Below the pieces are notes generated by a model, which was given only the letters and a program-made list of their open reading frames with translations, did not search any database and had not been told where the DNA came from. 64,000 bases of DNA from Acidimicrobiia bacterium (GTDB lineage Bacteria > Actinomycetota > Acidimicrobiia > Acidimicrobiales > SKKL01): positions 62,001 to 126,000 of the forward strand of contig JBAYRL010000004.1 in assembly GCA_041676705.1 (NCBI GenBank), written 5' to 3'. Position 1 is the stretch's first letter; each line of letters opens with the position of its first letter. Made by a program: the position numbers and the translations under genes. Below, piece by piece: positions 18,069 to 26,266 of this stretch.

Positions 18069-18782
18069 TTACGCTTCGGTGTTAGTGCCGCCATCCGTGC
18101 CATTTTTGAGGGTGCTCTCTAGGTCACCGTCTAAATAGCCAAGTAACACATCACGACCTTGCAAAATATGCTCTTGGGTTAGACGTTCAGCCCGCGCCGC
18201 TTCACCAGCAGCTACGGCGTCTCGAATTAGTTGGTGAAACAGGAAAGAGCGTTCCACCTGTTCGGGTGAGAAGCGTTGGAAGGCCTTAAACACCAACGGC
18301 ACATCAACCGCACGCGACAACAATTGACCCAAACGGGCATGATTGGCTGCTTCCACAATCGTGTAGTGGAAGGTTTGGTTCGCGGTGTTCAGCTTTCGGA
18401 TGGCGCTCAGGTCTAACTCTGAATTTATAGCTTCAGCAAAAAGCTCAATCGAGCGATCCAGCTCGGCGATTTGTTCTTCGCTTGCACGAGCTGCCGCCAG
18501 GGCGGCCGCATAGCCTTCAAGGCGAGCGCGCAGCTCGTAGAGATCGTCTATCTCGGCCATCGACAAAGAACGAACACGGGCCCCTTTGTTAGGTTCGGCC
18601 TCAATCAAACCTTCGGCCTCCAGCCGGCGCAACGCTTCACGCACTGGTGTTCTAGAAGCAGCCTCAAACTGTTCGACCAGACGCTGCTCTACCAGACGCT
18701 GTCCAGGAGAAAGTTCGCCTTCAACGATGGCTTGGCGTATGCGCTCATAGGTGTTTTGGGTGCTCTGCGCAACGACAGCCAA
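18069..18782 (-). CDS. GntR family transcriptional regulator with FCD domain
   Basis: 237-residue repressor-type regulator. The N-terminal winged helix-turn-helix (about 10-75) has TYERIRQAIVEGELSPGQRL and ASRTPVREALRRLEAEGLIE, the GntR signature. The C-terminal all-helical FCD effector domain (about 80-215) begins ELRARLEGYAAALAA and includes the conserved Asp/His metal-type positions (LNTANQTFHYTIVEAANH). FCD regulators usually sense small organic acids. The start is TTG, supported by GGGAGGAAG just upstream. An interrupted palindrome TGT-N2-ACA lies 37 bases before the start and a similar one covers the -10 box of the CoA transferase operon, so this protein may control both itself and that operon. 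Confidence 0.9.
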   Translation of the reverse strand: MAVVAQSTQNTYERIRQAIVEGELSPGQRLVEQRLVEQFEAASRTPVREALRRLEAEGLIEAEPNKGARVRSLSMAEIDDLYELRARLEGYAAALAAARASEEQIAELDRSIELFAEAINSELDLSAIRKLNTANQTFHYTIVEAANHARLGQLLSRAVDVPLVFKAFQRFSPEQVERSFLFHQLIRDAVAAGEAARAERLTQEHILQGRDVLLGYLDGDLESTLKNGTDGGTNTEA

Positions 18783-18816
18783 TCTTCCTCCCTATACAAC
18801 CCCGAGTAATTATCTA

Positions 18817-18828
18817 ATTGTTGACAGC
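18817..18828. promoter_or_regulatory. Putative GntR/FCD operator upstream of the regulator gene
   Basis: The short interrupted palindrome TGT-TG-ACA (18819-18826, in context ATTGTTGACAGC) lies upstream of the GntR/FCD gene, close to a GATAAT-like -10 on the minus strand. It shares the TGT-N2-ACA layout with ATTGTGTACAAT at 12946-12957. Autoregulation through this site is inference; the motif is short and could occur by chance. Confidence 0.35.
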
Positions 18829-18891
18829 TTTCGAGAATTTTGAAAATTTGCTTGGCACGAATGGCCTTAAGTCACTAACAACTCTTCGGCG

Positions 18892-19662
18892 CTATACGCC
18901 TTCGCCATGGCGGCCAGCTCCACCAGCAAAACGTTGGGCCCCGGCCTGGGTTTCACCAGTAGCAATGGTGGCCAGGCCGTGGCGGGTTTCATTAGCCAAG
19001 GCCGCGGTAATATCCATCCCCCACTGTTCATGTACACTCAAACGGTCACTTCGTAAGCAGTTTTGGGGGAACGCGCTCAACGATTGAGCCAGCTCAATGG
19101 CCGCGGAAAGCGTTTCACCGGGTTCCACTAAACGATTAGCCAGCCCCCAGTCATAAGCTTCACTGCCAACCACCCCACGCCCGGTAAGAATCATGTCCAT
19201 AGCACGGCTTTGGCCGATCAGTCGGGGGAGCCGAATAGTGCCGCCGTCGATTAAAGGCACACCCCAACGACGACAATAAACGCCAAATGTGGTGTTGGTA
19301 GCAGCCACTCGTAAATCGCACCAAAGTGCTAGCTCTAAGCCACCCGCCACGGCATAGCCTTCAACCGCGGCCACCACGGGCTTCGACAACAACATGCGGG
19401 TGCAGCCCAACGGGCCCGGCTTAGACACGTCGTCGTGTACACGGTTGCCCGCCCCACTGCCAGCGGCTTTGAGGTCGGCGCCGGAACAAAACGTGCTGTT
19501 GGCGCCACTTAAGATCGCCGAGTCGAAATTATCGTCAGTGTCGAAGCTTAAGAATGTTTCATACAACGCCGTCGCGGTCGCGCCGTCGATAGCGTTGCGA
19601 CTTTCGGGCCGATCAATAGTAACCACTAACGTACGGCCTTCAGCCTTGGTTGTAACCGCCAT
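18892..19662 (-). CDS. Enoyl-CoA hydratase/isomerase (crotonase) family protein
   Basis: 256-residue crotonase-fold acyl-CoA enzyme. The oxyanion-hole segments are present: SGANSTFCSGADLKA and EGYAVAGGLELALWCDLRVA. The Glu in GLELALWCD corresponds to the first catalytic Glu of enoyl-CoA hydratase, but the position of the second Glu (normally in the motif PEILLG) is occupied in YCRRWGVPLIDGG by a non-acidic residue, so a classical hydratase reaction is doubtful; this GVPLIDGG type is a common crotonase branch of uncertain substrate. A consensus AGGAGG ribosome site precedes the ATG. It lies downstream of no obvious partner but near the CoA-transferase catabolic genes, which fits acyl-CoA metabolism. 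Confidence 0.88.
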   Translation of the reverse strand: MAVTTKAEGRTLVVTIDRPESRNAIDGATATALYETFLSFDTDDNFDSAILSGANSTFCSGADLKAAGSGAGNRVHDDVSKPGPLGCTRMLLSKPVVAAVEGYAVAGGLELALWCDLRVAATNTTFGVYCRRWGVPLIDGGTIRLPRLIGQSRAMDMILTGRGVVGSEAYDWGLANRLVEPGETLSAAIELAQSLSAFPQNCLRSDRLSVHEQWGMDITAALANETRHGLATIATGETQAGAQRFAGGAGRHGEGV

Positions 19663-19788
19663 TATGCCTCCTAGATTGGCAACCTGGCTCTACGCTAGTC
19701 TCACCAACAGCATTGGCCGTGCCGATCGTGCCAGCCAGACAACACCACGGAACGCGCACCCCAACACACCGGCACCAAAGTGAGTGGC

Positions 19789-20406
19789 TTAACGTGATTG
19801 GGCTTGGGACACTGCCACCGCGTCAAATTTCACCGGGGCCACTGGATACCTTGGTGCGCTTACTCGAGCCAACATTGGTATCAGAATTTGTGCCAAGGCG
19901 CGGGTGTCACCAAGTGCGGTGTGGGCATCGGTCACCTCAATACCATGGGCCGCCGTGCAATCAGGCAGCTTATGACGACCGAGTTTTGGTAAAGCCCGCC
20001 TGGCCAAGTTCAATGAACACAACGCGGGCAAGGTAGGTACTGCCTTACCGGCACGTTTAAGTTCGGCCGCCAGAAAACCCTCGTCGAAGCTGGCGTTATG
20101 CGCTACAACCACACGACCTGAAAGTTGGCTTAAAAGTTCGTCTGCGATATCGCCAAAGCCGGGGGCATGGGCGCGGGCGCTTGGCGGCAGGTGATGAATA
20201 TTTGATGCCCCATCGGCACCATCAGCATGTACGATGCTCGACCACTCGCCACTGATTTCACCGTGTTTGGTGATTTGAACCACCGCTACTTCCACCACAC
20301 GATCTTCATAACTTTTGAAACCGGTGGTCTCCACATCAAGCACGGCGTACGGTGCGTCTAACGCCATCCCCGCGGTTCCAGAACCCTCGGGTTCAAAAGT
20401 TGCCAT
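19789..20406 (-). CDS. DEDDh 3'-5' exonuclease (DnaQ/epsilon-like)
   Basis: About 205-residue exonuclease of the DnaQ superfamily. All motifs of the DEDDh group are visible: ExoI DVETTG (Asp, Glu), ExoII HNASFDEGF (Asp) and ExoIII DAHTALGDTRAL (His, Asp). It removes nucleotides from 3' ends using two metal ions. It lacks the extra domains of polymerase III alpha or DinG, so it is a stand-alone exonuclease, not certainly the replicative proofreading subunit. The frame continues upstream to an ATG at 20490, but the first 28 residues of that form are rich in Ser, His and Pro and unlike the family; I prefer the ATG at 20406 (MATFEPEG). Confidence 0.86.
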   Translation of the reverse strand: MATFEPEGSGTAGMALDAPYAVLDVETTGFKSYEDRVVEVAVVQITKHGEISGEWSSIVHADGADGASNIHHLPPSARAHAPGFGDIADELLSQLSGRVVVAHNASFDEGFLAAELKRAGKAVPTLPALCSLNLARRALPKLGRHKLPDCTAAHGIEVTDAHTALGDTRALAQILIPMLARVSAPRYPVAPVKFDAVAVSQAQSR

Positions 20407-20548
20407 CCCAAACAATCGAGGCGAAAGTGTTGCACCTCGCCGCGGGGTTGTATGGGATGGATCACTGTGTTTAGCTTCGGACTGCCTCAACTACACCACC
20501 AACCTTGCATCGGGCTTATGTTGAGATTGTGCCCCAAGGCTATGACAT

Positions 20549-20776
20549 TTAGCGCCAGTAGTTGTTAGCAGCGGCAATAGTTGCGAACTCGATGGCCACC
20601 ACATGACCCGCCGCGGTTAATGAATCAGGGTTATTGGCGTACATTGGGCGCAGACCGGCCCGCACATCGGCGTCGCCTTGGATAGCAGCAATGGTTTTGC
20701 GCGCAATCATAAGCGCCAGCGCACGACCTTCTTCAGGGGTATCAGTAATCAGAGTTTCAGCCGGGATCAAAGCCAT
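20549..20776 (-). CDS. Small hypothetical protein (75 aa)
   Basis: I do not recognise this family. The product starts MALIPAETLITDTPEEG and is a soluble-looking, helix-prone, Ala-rich protein with two conserved-looking helices (ALALMIARKTIAAIQGDADV and a C-terminal one ending AAANNYWR). The frame is open further up, but a GGAG site 7 bases before the ATG at 20776 decides this start. It lies between the exonuclease and a universal stress protein gene, all on the minus strand. Codon choice looks like that of its neighbours. The sequence does not indicate a function. Confidence 0.65.
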   Translation of the reverse strand: MALIPAETLITDTPEEGRALALMIARKTIAAIQGDADVRAGLRPMYANNPDSLTAAGHVVAIEFATIAAANNYWR

Positions 20777-20921
20777 TTCATTCTCCAGGTAAATAGAAAG
20801 GGAAATAGGCAAAACGCTGCCAACGCAGCGCCGCCACACGCACAATTCTCAATAGCTGCGAAATTGTGCTGCGCTCTCCACTCTAAAACTATATTTCTAG
20901 TGAGTCTAGTAAAAACCCCTG

Positions 20922-21338
20922 CTAGCTGGTCTTTACTATCAATACGCTGCATGGAGCATGGTGTACAACTCCGCTGCCCACACTGCCCAAAACTCGTCCG
21001 ATGCCCTGCATACGCACGTTTCCAACCACAATCAGATCGGCATTTAAACGTTCCGCTTCTGCCAGTAACACATCGGCCGGGGCACCCCGCAGCACCCCAA
21101 TTGTGTAGTCAACGCCCACCTTCAGGCTGCTCATATAGTCGCGAATAACGGAAATGGCGGCGTCGCTATCGCTTAGCTGCCACTCGTCACTACCGACCCG
21201 CACCACCTCGGTATCGTCTGATTCCAAAGCCGTAACAACATGGAGCGAAGCACCGAGAGCTTTAGCCAAATTAGCGGCTTCTTTAACCGCGACTTTGGCG
21301 GTGTCAATGTCTGCAAAACCAACTACCAACTGCTTCAT
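20922..21338 (-). CDS. Universal stress protein (UspA family)
   Basis: 138-residue single-domain universal stress protein. It begins KQLVVGFADIDTAKVAVKEA (first strand and helix) and contains the ATP-binding motif of the family near the C-terminus: VVGNVRMQGIGRVLGSVGS followed by HHAPCSVLIVK, equivalent to G-x2-G-x9-G-S. The ATP-binding type of Usp usually senses nucleotide state and aids survival in stress. It stands alone between a small unknown gene and a crotonase gene. A purine-rich stretch (AGGGAAAG) precedes the ATG. Confidence 0.88.
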   Translation of the reverse strand: MKQLVVGFADIDTAKVAVKEAANLAKALGASLHVVTALESDDTEVVRVGSDEWQLSDSDAAISVIRDYMSSLKVGVDYTIGVLRGAPADVLLAEAERLNADLIVVGNVRMQGIGRVLGSVGSGVVHHAPCSVLIVKTS

Positions 21339-21415
21339 AAGGCTTTCCCTGTCATTTAATGTGAGTGAGGCGAATAATATGAAAAATTACCAGCAAAGTT
21401 GAAGGTGCGGACTAC

Positions 21416-22312
21416 CTACTCAAAAGGTCGTTCATCCCACCAGGGGAAAAAATCGGGCATATCTTGGCTGGGTCGCATGGAAAATTTCGGGGCTCGCTTC
21501 TCGAGGAAGGAAACAACGCCCTCGCGAACATCGGCCGAAGAGCCCATGGCGTAAATCGCTCGAGAATCAACCTTATGGGCCTCCATCGGATGATCCGCGC
21601 CCACCATCCGCCACAACATTTGCCGATTCAGAGCGGCTGACACCGCCGAAGTATTGTCGGCGATTTCCCGCGCTAAGGCGGTGGCGGCGTCGATTAGCTC
21701 ATCATCCGGATGAACAGAACGGACTAATCCACCCGCTAAAGCCTCATCCGCCGAAAACACTCGTCCGGTATGCACCCATTCGGCAGCCTGGCTCATGCCC
21801 ACCAAGCGGGGTAAGAACCAACTCGAGGCCGCTTCCATCGTGATACCGCGACGTGCAAAGACGAAACCCATTCGGGCGCTTTGTGACGCCATCCGAATAT
21901 CCATGGGCAAGGTCATGGTGGAACCGACGCCAACCGCCGGGCCATTTATCGCAGCGATCACCGGTTTCAACGATTCGTAAATACGCAGCGAAACACGGCC
22001 GCCACCGTCGCGAACTACCTTAGGTAACGAAGCGTCTTCGGTTTCGTCTTGGCCAGAGCTATCAGCGGTACGTAATCGTTTCTGCGCATCAAAGGTATCG
22101 GCACCACCAGCGAGGTCGGCACCAGCACAAAATGCACGACCTTTGCCGGTCACGATGACCACCCGCACTTCATCGTCAGCGTCCGAACGGTCGAAGGCAT
22201 CAAGTAGTTCGTACATCATCTGATGAGTAAAAGCGTTCAGCGCATCAGGGCGGTTCAGGGTAATCGTCAGTATCGAATCCGACACTTCGTATTCGATCTG
22301 TTCGTAGTTCAC
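21416..22312 (-). CDS. Enoyl-CoA hydratase-related protein (crotonase family)
   Basis: 298-residue crotonase. It has LTITLNRPDALNAFTHQMMY, the CoA-binding and oxyanion segment GKGRAFCAGADLAGG and the second one AAINGPAVGVGSTMTLPMDIRMA, then FVFARRGITMEAASSWFLPRLVG. The place of the first catalytic Glu of true enoyl-CoA hydratases is Thr/Met here, while a Glu is present in the GITMEAAS motif, as in a common actinobacterial branch annotated only as hydratase-related. It is slightly longer than the family norm because of an Asp/Gln/Thr-rich insertion (about 80-105). Start is GTG. The substrate is unknown; the position near other acyl-CoA genes suggests fatty or organic acid metabolism. Confidence 0.86.
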   Translation of the reverse strand: MNYEQIEYEVSDSILTITLNRPDALNAFTHQMMYELLDAFDRSDADDEVRVVIVTGKGRAFCAGADLAGGADTFDAQKRLRTADSSGQDETEDASLPKVVRDGGGRVSLRIYESLKPVIAAINGPAVGVGSTMTLPMDIRMASQSARMGFVFARRGITMEAASSWFLPRLVGMSQAAEWVHTGRVFSADEALAGGLVRSVHPDDELIDAATALAREIADNTSAVSAALNRQMLWRMVGADHPMEAHKVDSRAIYAMGSSADVREGVVSFLEKRAPKFSMRPSQDMPDFFPWWDERPFE

Positions 22313-22397
22313 TTGTCACACCGTTCTGCTAGACAACCACTACTGTGCCATTCTTGCCTATCTGGCAACCCACCGTTGGAGTTTTTGCGCATCGACC

Positions 22398-23129
22398 ATG
22401 GCTAGGCCCACAAAAATCCCGTCATATGTGCGCGATGGCGTAATTCTGGGGGCCGCTGTCGGCCTATTCGGCATTACTTTTGGTGTGCTGGCGGTAGCTG
22501 CCGGACTTAATGTTGCTCAGGCCTCAGCCATGTCGCTATTGGTCTTCACCGGGGCCTCACAATTTGCGGTCGTGGGTGTCATCGGCGCTGGAGGATCACC
22601 AGTCTCGGCGGTGGCTTCAGCACTGCTATTGGCATCGCGAAACGGTATTTACGGTTTGGCGCTTCACGGCCGCCTAAGTGGTGGTGTGGCTAAACGGCTT
22701 TTCGCCGCACAGTTCATCATTGATGAGTCAACCGCTTTAGCTCTCGGACAAGACGACCCGAAAGCGTCACGGGCAGCTTTTTGGGCCGCTGGGCTATCGG
22801 TGTTCGTATTTTGGAATCTGGGCACCTTGTTGGGGGCCATGGGCGGCACGGTATTGGGCGATCCCGAAACTTGGGGTTTAGACGCAGCTTTTCCGGCCGG
22901 TTTCATTGTCTTGGCCGCACCACATGTTCGCTCCAGTGAAGGTCGAGTTGCGGCTTTGGCAGGCGCTGTAATTGGTTTAGCTGCTGTGCCGCTCTTGCCA
23001 GTCGGGGCACCTATTTTGGTGGCGTCACTGGGGGCCTTAGCCGGATTGGGTTATCGCTACTGGACCCGAAACCAAAGCGGTGAAGTGGCCCTAGATGAGG
23101 GTCACCCAAGCGATGAGGACAACCCATGA
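22398..23129 (+). CDS. azlC: AzlC family branched-chain amino acid exporter, large subunit
   Basis: 243-residue polytopic membrane protein of the AzlC/LIV-E family, which exports branched-chain amino acids with its small partner AzlD. The N-terminal region GVILGAAVGLFGITFGVLAV and the hallmark MSLLVFTGASQFAVVG are typical, as is the LLASRNGIYGLALHGRL block in the first third. Hydrophobic segments run through the rest to a short charged tail. The last four bases overlap the start of the azlD gene (ATGA), so the two subunits are translationally coupled. The gene is divergent from the crotonase at 21416-22312. Confidence 0.92.
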   Translation: MARPTKIPSYVRDGVILGAAVGLFGITFGVLAVAAGLNVAQASAMSLLVFTGASQFAVVGVIGAGGSPVSAVASALLLASRNGIYGLALHGRLSGGVAKRLFAAQFIIDESTALALGQDDPKASRAAFWAAGLSVFVFWNLGTLLGAMGGTVLGDPETWGLDAAFPAGFIVLAAPHVRSSEGRVAALAGAVIGLAAVPLLPVGAPILVASLGALAGLGYRYWTRNQSGEVALDEGHPSDEDNP

Positions 23130-23428
23130 GCTGGGGCGCCATTTTGATTTTGGCGGCCGGCTCTTATGCTTTTAAAGCCCTGGGGCTTTTGGCTTTCGAC
23201 GCCAAACCACCTTCGCCCGAGCTGCTAAGCACAATTCGTTTGTTGCCCCCCGCAGTTTTAGGGGCGCTCATCATGGTGCAAACCTTCGCCACCGATGATT
23301 CGCTGGTACTTGATGCCCGCGCCGTGGGCCTGGCGGCAGGCGCTGTGGCTGCCTGGCGTAAGGCACCATTTATCGTGGTTTTGGTGGTGGCGGCGGCGGC
23401 CACCGCGCTCACCCGGGCGCTGCTTTAG
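23126..23428 (+). CDS. azlD: AzlD family branched-chain amino acid exporter, small subunit
   Basis: 100-residue membrane protein with three to four hydrophobic segments, the usual size for AzlD. It starts MSWGAILILAAGSYAFKALG, followed by LLSTIRLLPPAVLGALIMVQTF, a recognisable family block. Overlap of ATGA with azlC shows a coupled two-gene operon. Its stop lies 25 bases from the convergent ftsX stop. Confidence 0.9.
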   Translation: MSWGAILILAAGSYAFKALGLLAFDAKPPSPELLSTIRLLPPAVLGALIMVQTFATDDSLVLDARAVGLAAGAVAAWRKAPFIVVLVVAAAATALTRALL

Positions 23429-23453
23429 AAGCCAGCAGACAGGTCGATTTGGT

Positions 23454-24350
23454 CTAAACGTCGAGGTAACGACTGGCCGCGATGCCAGCGCCCACGCCGC
23501 CTACCAACATGCCCACTAGGAAGATGAACACACTGGTTCCCACTACCTCTTGAGTGCTGATGGCGAAACCCTCGAACGCCCCAAAGACGTCATCATGGTT
23601 CGATAAGAACCGAGCAAAATAGTTATTTAGAACCACAACCGAACCGACAGCCGCAATGGCACCCACGATGCCCTGTACGAAACCTTCGAGCATGAATGGA
23701 ATACGAATAAACCAGTTGGTGGCACCCACCAACTTCATAACCTCGATCTCACGCCGTCGCGCGAACATTCCCATGCGGATGGTGTTCAGAATTAACAGAC
23801 CGGCGGCGAAGAGCAGCACTACGGCCACCACCAAAATACCTACCGAAAGCACCCTCGATAGTTTTTGGATTTTCTGGACGGTGTCGAAAGCAAACACCAC
23901 TTTGTGCACCCCGGGCGCTTTCTCAAACTGAGAACCTAAGGCCCGAATAGCGTCGGCATGGGGGTCTAGGGGAACCACCCGATAAGAGGGTGGCAAGTCG
24001 GAAGGCTCTACGGCTTCCACCAGCTCAGGCGTGGTTTTAAACATTTCCACGAACTCTTTATAGGCGGCTTCTTGGTTCACATAGGTGAAGCTTTCCACCG
24101 CTGGCGAGCCTTCAAGCCGGTCGAGAATGGCTTGGCCTGCTTCGGCTGAAGCATCAGCTTCGATGAAAATGATGAACTCGATGCCACCTTGCCAACGAGA
24201 GGTTGCGTTTTCTACCCCTTGGCGAAGCAACAATGCCGAACCAACCAGTGACAACGACACCGCCACGGTCACCATTGAGGCCAAGGTAAGGCTTAAATTT
24301 CGACGCAGGTTTTGCCCGGTCTCGCGGGCTACATAATCAATTTTGGCCAC
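23454..24350 (-). CDS. ftsX: Cell division protein FtsX
   Basis: 298-residue membrane subunit of the FtsEX complex, an ABC-type machine that activates cell-wall hydrolases at the division site. It has the expected topology: a cytoplasmic N-terminus (DYVARETGQNLRRN), first membrane segment (about 20-42), a large extracellular domain (about 43-165), then three membrane segments including LSVGILVVAVVLLFAAGLLIL and the final VVGTSVFIFLVGMLVGG. The cytoplasmic loop between them has ARRREIEVMKLVGATNWFIRIPF, the FtsX signature that contacts FtsE. The GTG start lies 5 bases after the ftsE stop, so the genes are co-translated. Confidence 0.95.
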   Translation of the reverse strand: MAKIDYVARETGQNLRRNLSLTLASMVTVAVSLSLVGSALLLRQGVENATSRWQGGIEFIIFIEADASAEAGQAILDRLEGSPAVESFTYVNQEAAYKEFVEMFKTTPELVEAVEPSDLPPSYRVVPLDPHADAIRALGSQFEKAPGVHKVVFAFDTVQKIQKLSRVLSVGILVVAVVLLFAAGLLILNTIRMGMFARRREIEVMKLVGATNWFIRIPFMLEGFVQGIVGAIAAVGSVVVLNNYFARFLSNHDDVFGAFEGFAISTQEVVGTSVFIFLVGMLVGGVGAGIAASRYLDV

Positions 24351-24355
24351 AATAA

Positions 24356-25033
24356 CTACTCGTAGACGCCCCTGGATTGGTCACGGACAATATCGCCCTG
24401 GTCAAGCTCGATAACTCGGCGACGCATGGTATCTACAATGCCACGGTCATGGGTAGCCATCACCACCGTGGTGCCGGTGCGGTTAATGCGATCTAAGAGA
24501 CGCATAATTCCCACCGAGGTGGAAGGGTCGAGGTTTCCAGTTGGTTCATCAGCCAACAAGATAAGCGGTCGGTTCACGAAAGCCCGGGCGATTGAAACTC
24601 GCTGCTGCTCACCACCGGAAAGCTCGTTCGGATAACGATTCATTTTGTTCTGCAAGCCCACCAGTTCCAGGATGGCTGGCACCTGGGTGCGCACAACATG
24701 TTTGGGTCGACCAATAACCTCAAGAGCAAACCCCACGTTTTCGGCGACCGTTTTGTTGTTTAACAGCTTGAAATCTTGAAAAACGGCACCGATGTTGCGT
24801 CGCAGGTACGGAACCCTCCAGCCCGAAAGCTGGCCAATATCTTTACCAGCAACCCAGATTTTGCCGCTCTCGGGTTCTTCAGACTTGTTGAGCAGCCGGA
24901 TAAAGGTAGATTTCCCCGACCCAGATGCCCCCACTAAGAATACAAACTCGCCTTTTTCGATGTTCGCCGAAGCGTTCCGCAAAGCCACCACCTCGCCCTT
25001 ATAGGTTTTGGTGACGTTTTCCAGTTTGATCAC
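24356..25033 (-). CDS. ftsE: Cell division ATP-binding protein FtsE
   Basis: 225-residue ABC ATPase. Walker A is GASGSGKST, the signature is LSGGEQQRVSIARAF and Walker B is LILLADEPTGNLD, with the switch His in MATHDRGIVD. The YKGEVVALRNASANIEKGEF start is characteristic of FtsE. It drives FtsX, which is encoded immediately downstream. Start is GTG at 25033. It is separated from prfB by 120 bases in which I see no gene or convincing terminator. Confidence 0.96.
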   Translation of the reverse strand: MIKLENVTKTYKGEVVALRNASANIEKGEFVFLVGASGSGKSTFIRLLNKSEEPESGKIWVAGKDIGQLSGWRVPYLRRNIGAVFQDFKLLNNKTVAENVGFALEVIGRPKHVVRTQVPAILELVGLQNKMNRYPNELSGGEQQRVSIARAFVNRPLILLADEPTGNLDPSTSVGIMRLLDRINRTGTTVVMATHDRGIVDTMRRRVIELDQGDIVRDQSRGVYE

Positions 25034-25153
25034 GTAGTGGACGCTCCCAACGTCGTTGATCGGTTCAGCCCAGGCGAAAGACCTAGGACAAACAACTTAA
25101 GCAAGTGTTCGAATGTTTCAATCAGGTTACTCGCCCTCGACATCGAGAACGTA

Positions 25154-26263
25154 TCACGCGTCTAGTTCCTGGCCGCGACGCCACCGCAAGTAGGCCTCCA
25201 TGAACGGACCGACCTCACCGTCAAGAACCGCATCGGGGTTGCCAACCTCGAAGTCGCTACGGAGGTCTTTCACCATCTGATATGGGTGAAGCACATAGGA
25301 ACGGATTTGGCTCCCCCAAGCGACCTCACGCTGCTCACCGGCAATAGCGGCCATGGCGTCAGCCTTCTTTTGTCGTTCCAAGTCGGCCAGCTTCGCAGCC
25401 ATGGCCGCCATGGCACGTTCTTTGTTTTGACGCTGGCTACGCTCATTTTGACAGGAAGTCACCAGCCCGGTTGGCAGGTGGGTGATTCGCACCGCCGAGT
25501 CGGTGACGTTCACGTGCTGACCACCGGCACCGCTGGAACGATAAGTGTCAATCCGCAAATCTTTTTCGTCGATGTTCACTTCAACATCGGTGTCCAGAAA
25601 GGGAATCACCGCCATCGAAGCAAAGCTGGTGTGGCGCCGGGCATTGGAATCAAACGGGGAAATTCGTACCAACCGATGTACACCCCGCTCGGCTTGTAAG
25701 AGCCCATAGGCGTAACGGCCCCGCACAATAAATGACGCCGAGGTGATGCCCGCTTCTCCCCCGGGGTTAACCGAATCCAGCTCGACGGTGAAACCCTGTT
25801 CTTCGGCCCAACGCAAGTACATGCGCAATAGCATTTCGGCCCAATCTTGGGATTCGGTTCCACCGGCACCCGAATGCACTTCACACAAAGCATCAGCTTC
25901 GTCGTGCTCACCGGAAAACAACGAACGCAACTCTAAGGAATCAAAACGCTCCACCAGCTCCACCAGGGACTGGTCAATTTCTTGGTCCAGCGAATCGTCA
26001 CCCTCGTCTTTAGCCATTTCCCACAACACCGCCACGTCATCAATGGCCGAAGCGAGCTGGTCATATAGTTCTAAGTCGTCATGAACACCGGCCAGCTCAG
26101 CTGTAGTCTGGCGGGCCTTATCGGGGTTGTCCCACAAGTCAGGTCGCGAAGCTTCGGTTTCTAACTGAACCTGGCGGTCACGCAAGTCGTCGACCTTTAA
26201 GAAGCCAGCTGCTTCCTCCAGGCGACGTTTGAGCGCTTTCAAATCGTCGCTTATGTCGCGCAT
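25154..26263 (-). CDS. prfB: Peptide chain release factor 2
   Basis: 369-residue class I release factor. The UGA/UAA recognition tripeptide SPF is present (LVRISPFDSNARRHTSFAS) and so is the catalytic GGQ loop (SSGAGGQHVNVTDSAVRITH), which identifies RF2 and not RF1. The gene is one continuous frame: there is no in-frame UGA with a programmed +1 shift near codon 25, so the autoregulatory frameshift found in many bacteria is absent. The ATG is three bases after the secA stop, so the gene is probably translated from the secA message. Confidence 0.96.
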   Translation of the reverse strand: MRDISDDLKALKRRLEEAAGFLKVDDLRDRQVQLETEASRPDLWDNPDKARQTTAELAGVHDDLELYDQLASAIDDVAVLWEMAKDEGDDSLDQEIDQSLVELVERFDSLELRSLFSGEHDEADALCEVHSGAGGTESQDWAEMLLRMYLRWAEEQGFTVELDSVNPGGEAGITSASFIVRGRYAYGLLQAERGVHRLVRISPFDSNARRHTSFASMAVIPFLDTDVEVNIDEKDLRIDTYRSSGAGGQHVNVTDSAVRITHLPTGLVTSCQNERSQRQNKERAMAAMAAKLADLERQKKADAMAAIAGEQREVAWGSQIRSYVLHPYQMVKDLRSDFEVGNPDAVLDGEVGPFMEAYLRWRRGQELDA

Positions 26264-26266
26264 TGG

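Noticed and set aside
23429..25153. smpB or ssrA (tmRNA) next to ftsX, as in many relatives
   Set aside because: The azlCD genes converge on ftsX here, and no tmRNA-like structure was seen in the gaps.
25154..26263. Programmed +1 frameshift in prfB
   Set aside because: The RF2 reading frame is continuous and has no early in-frame TGA.
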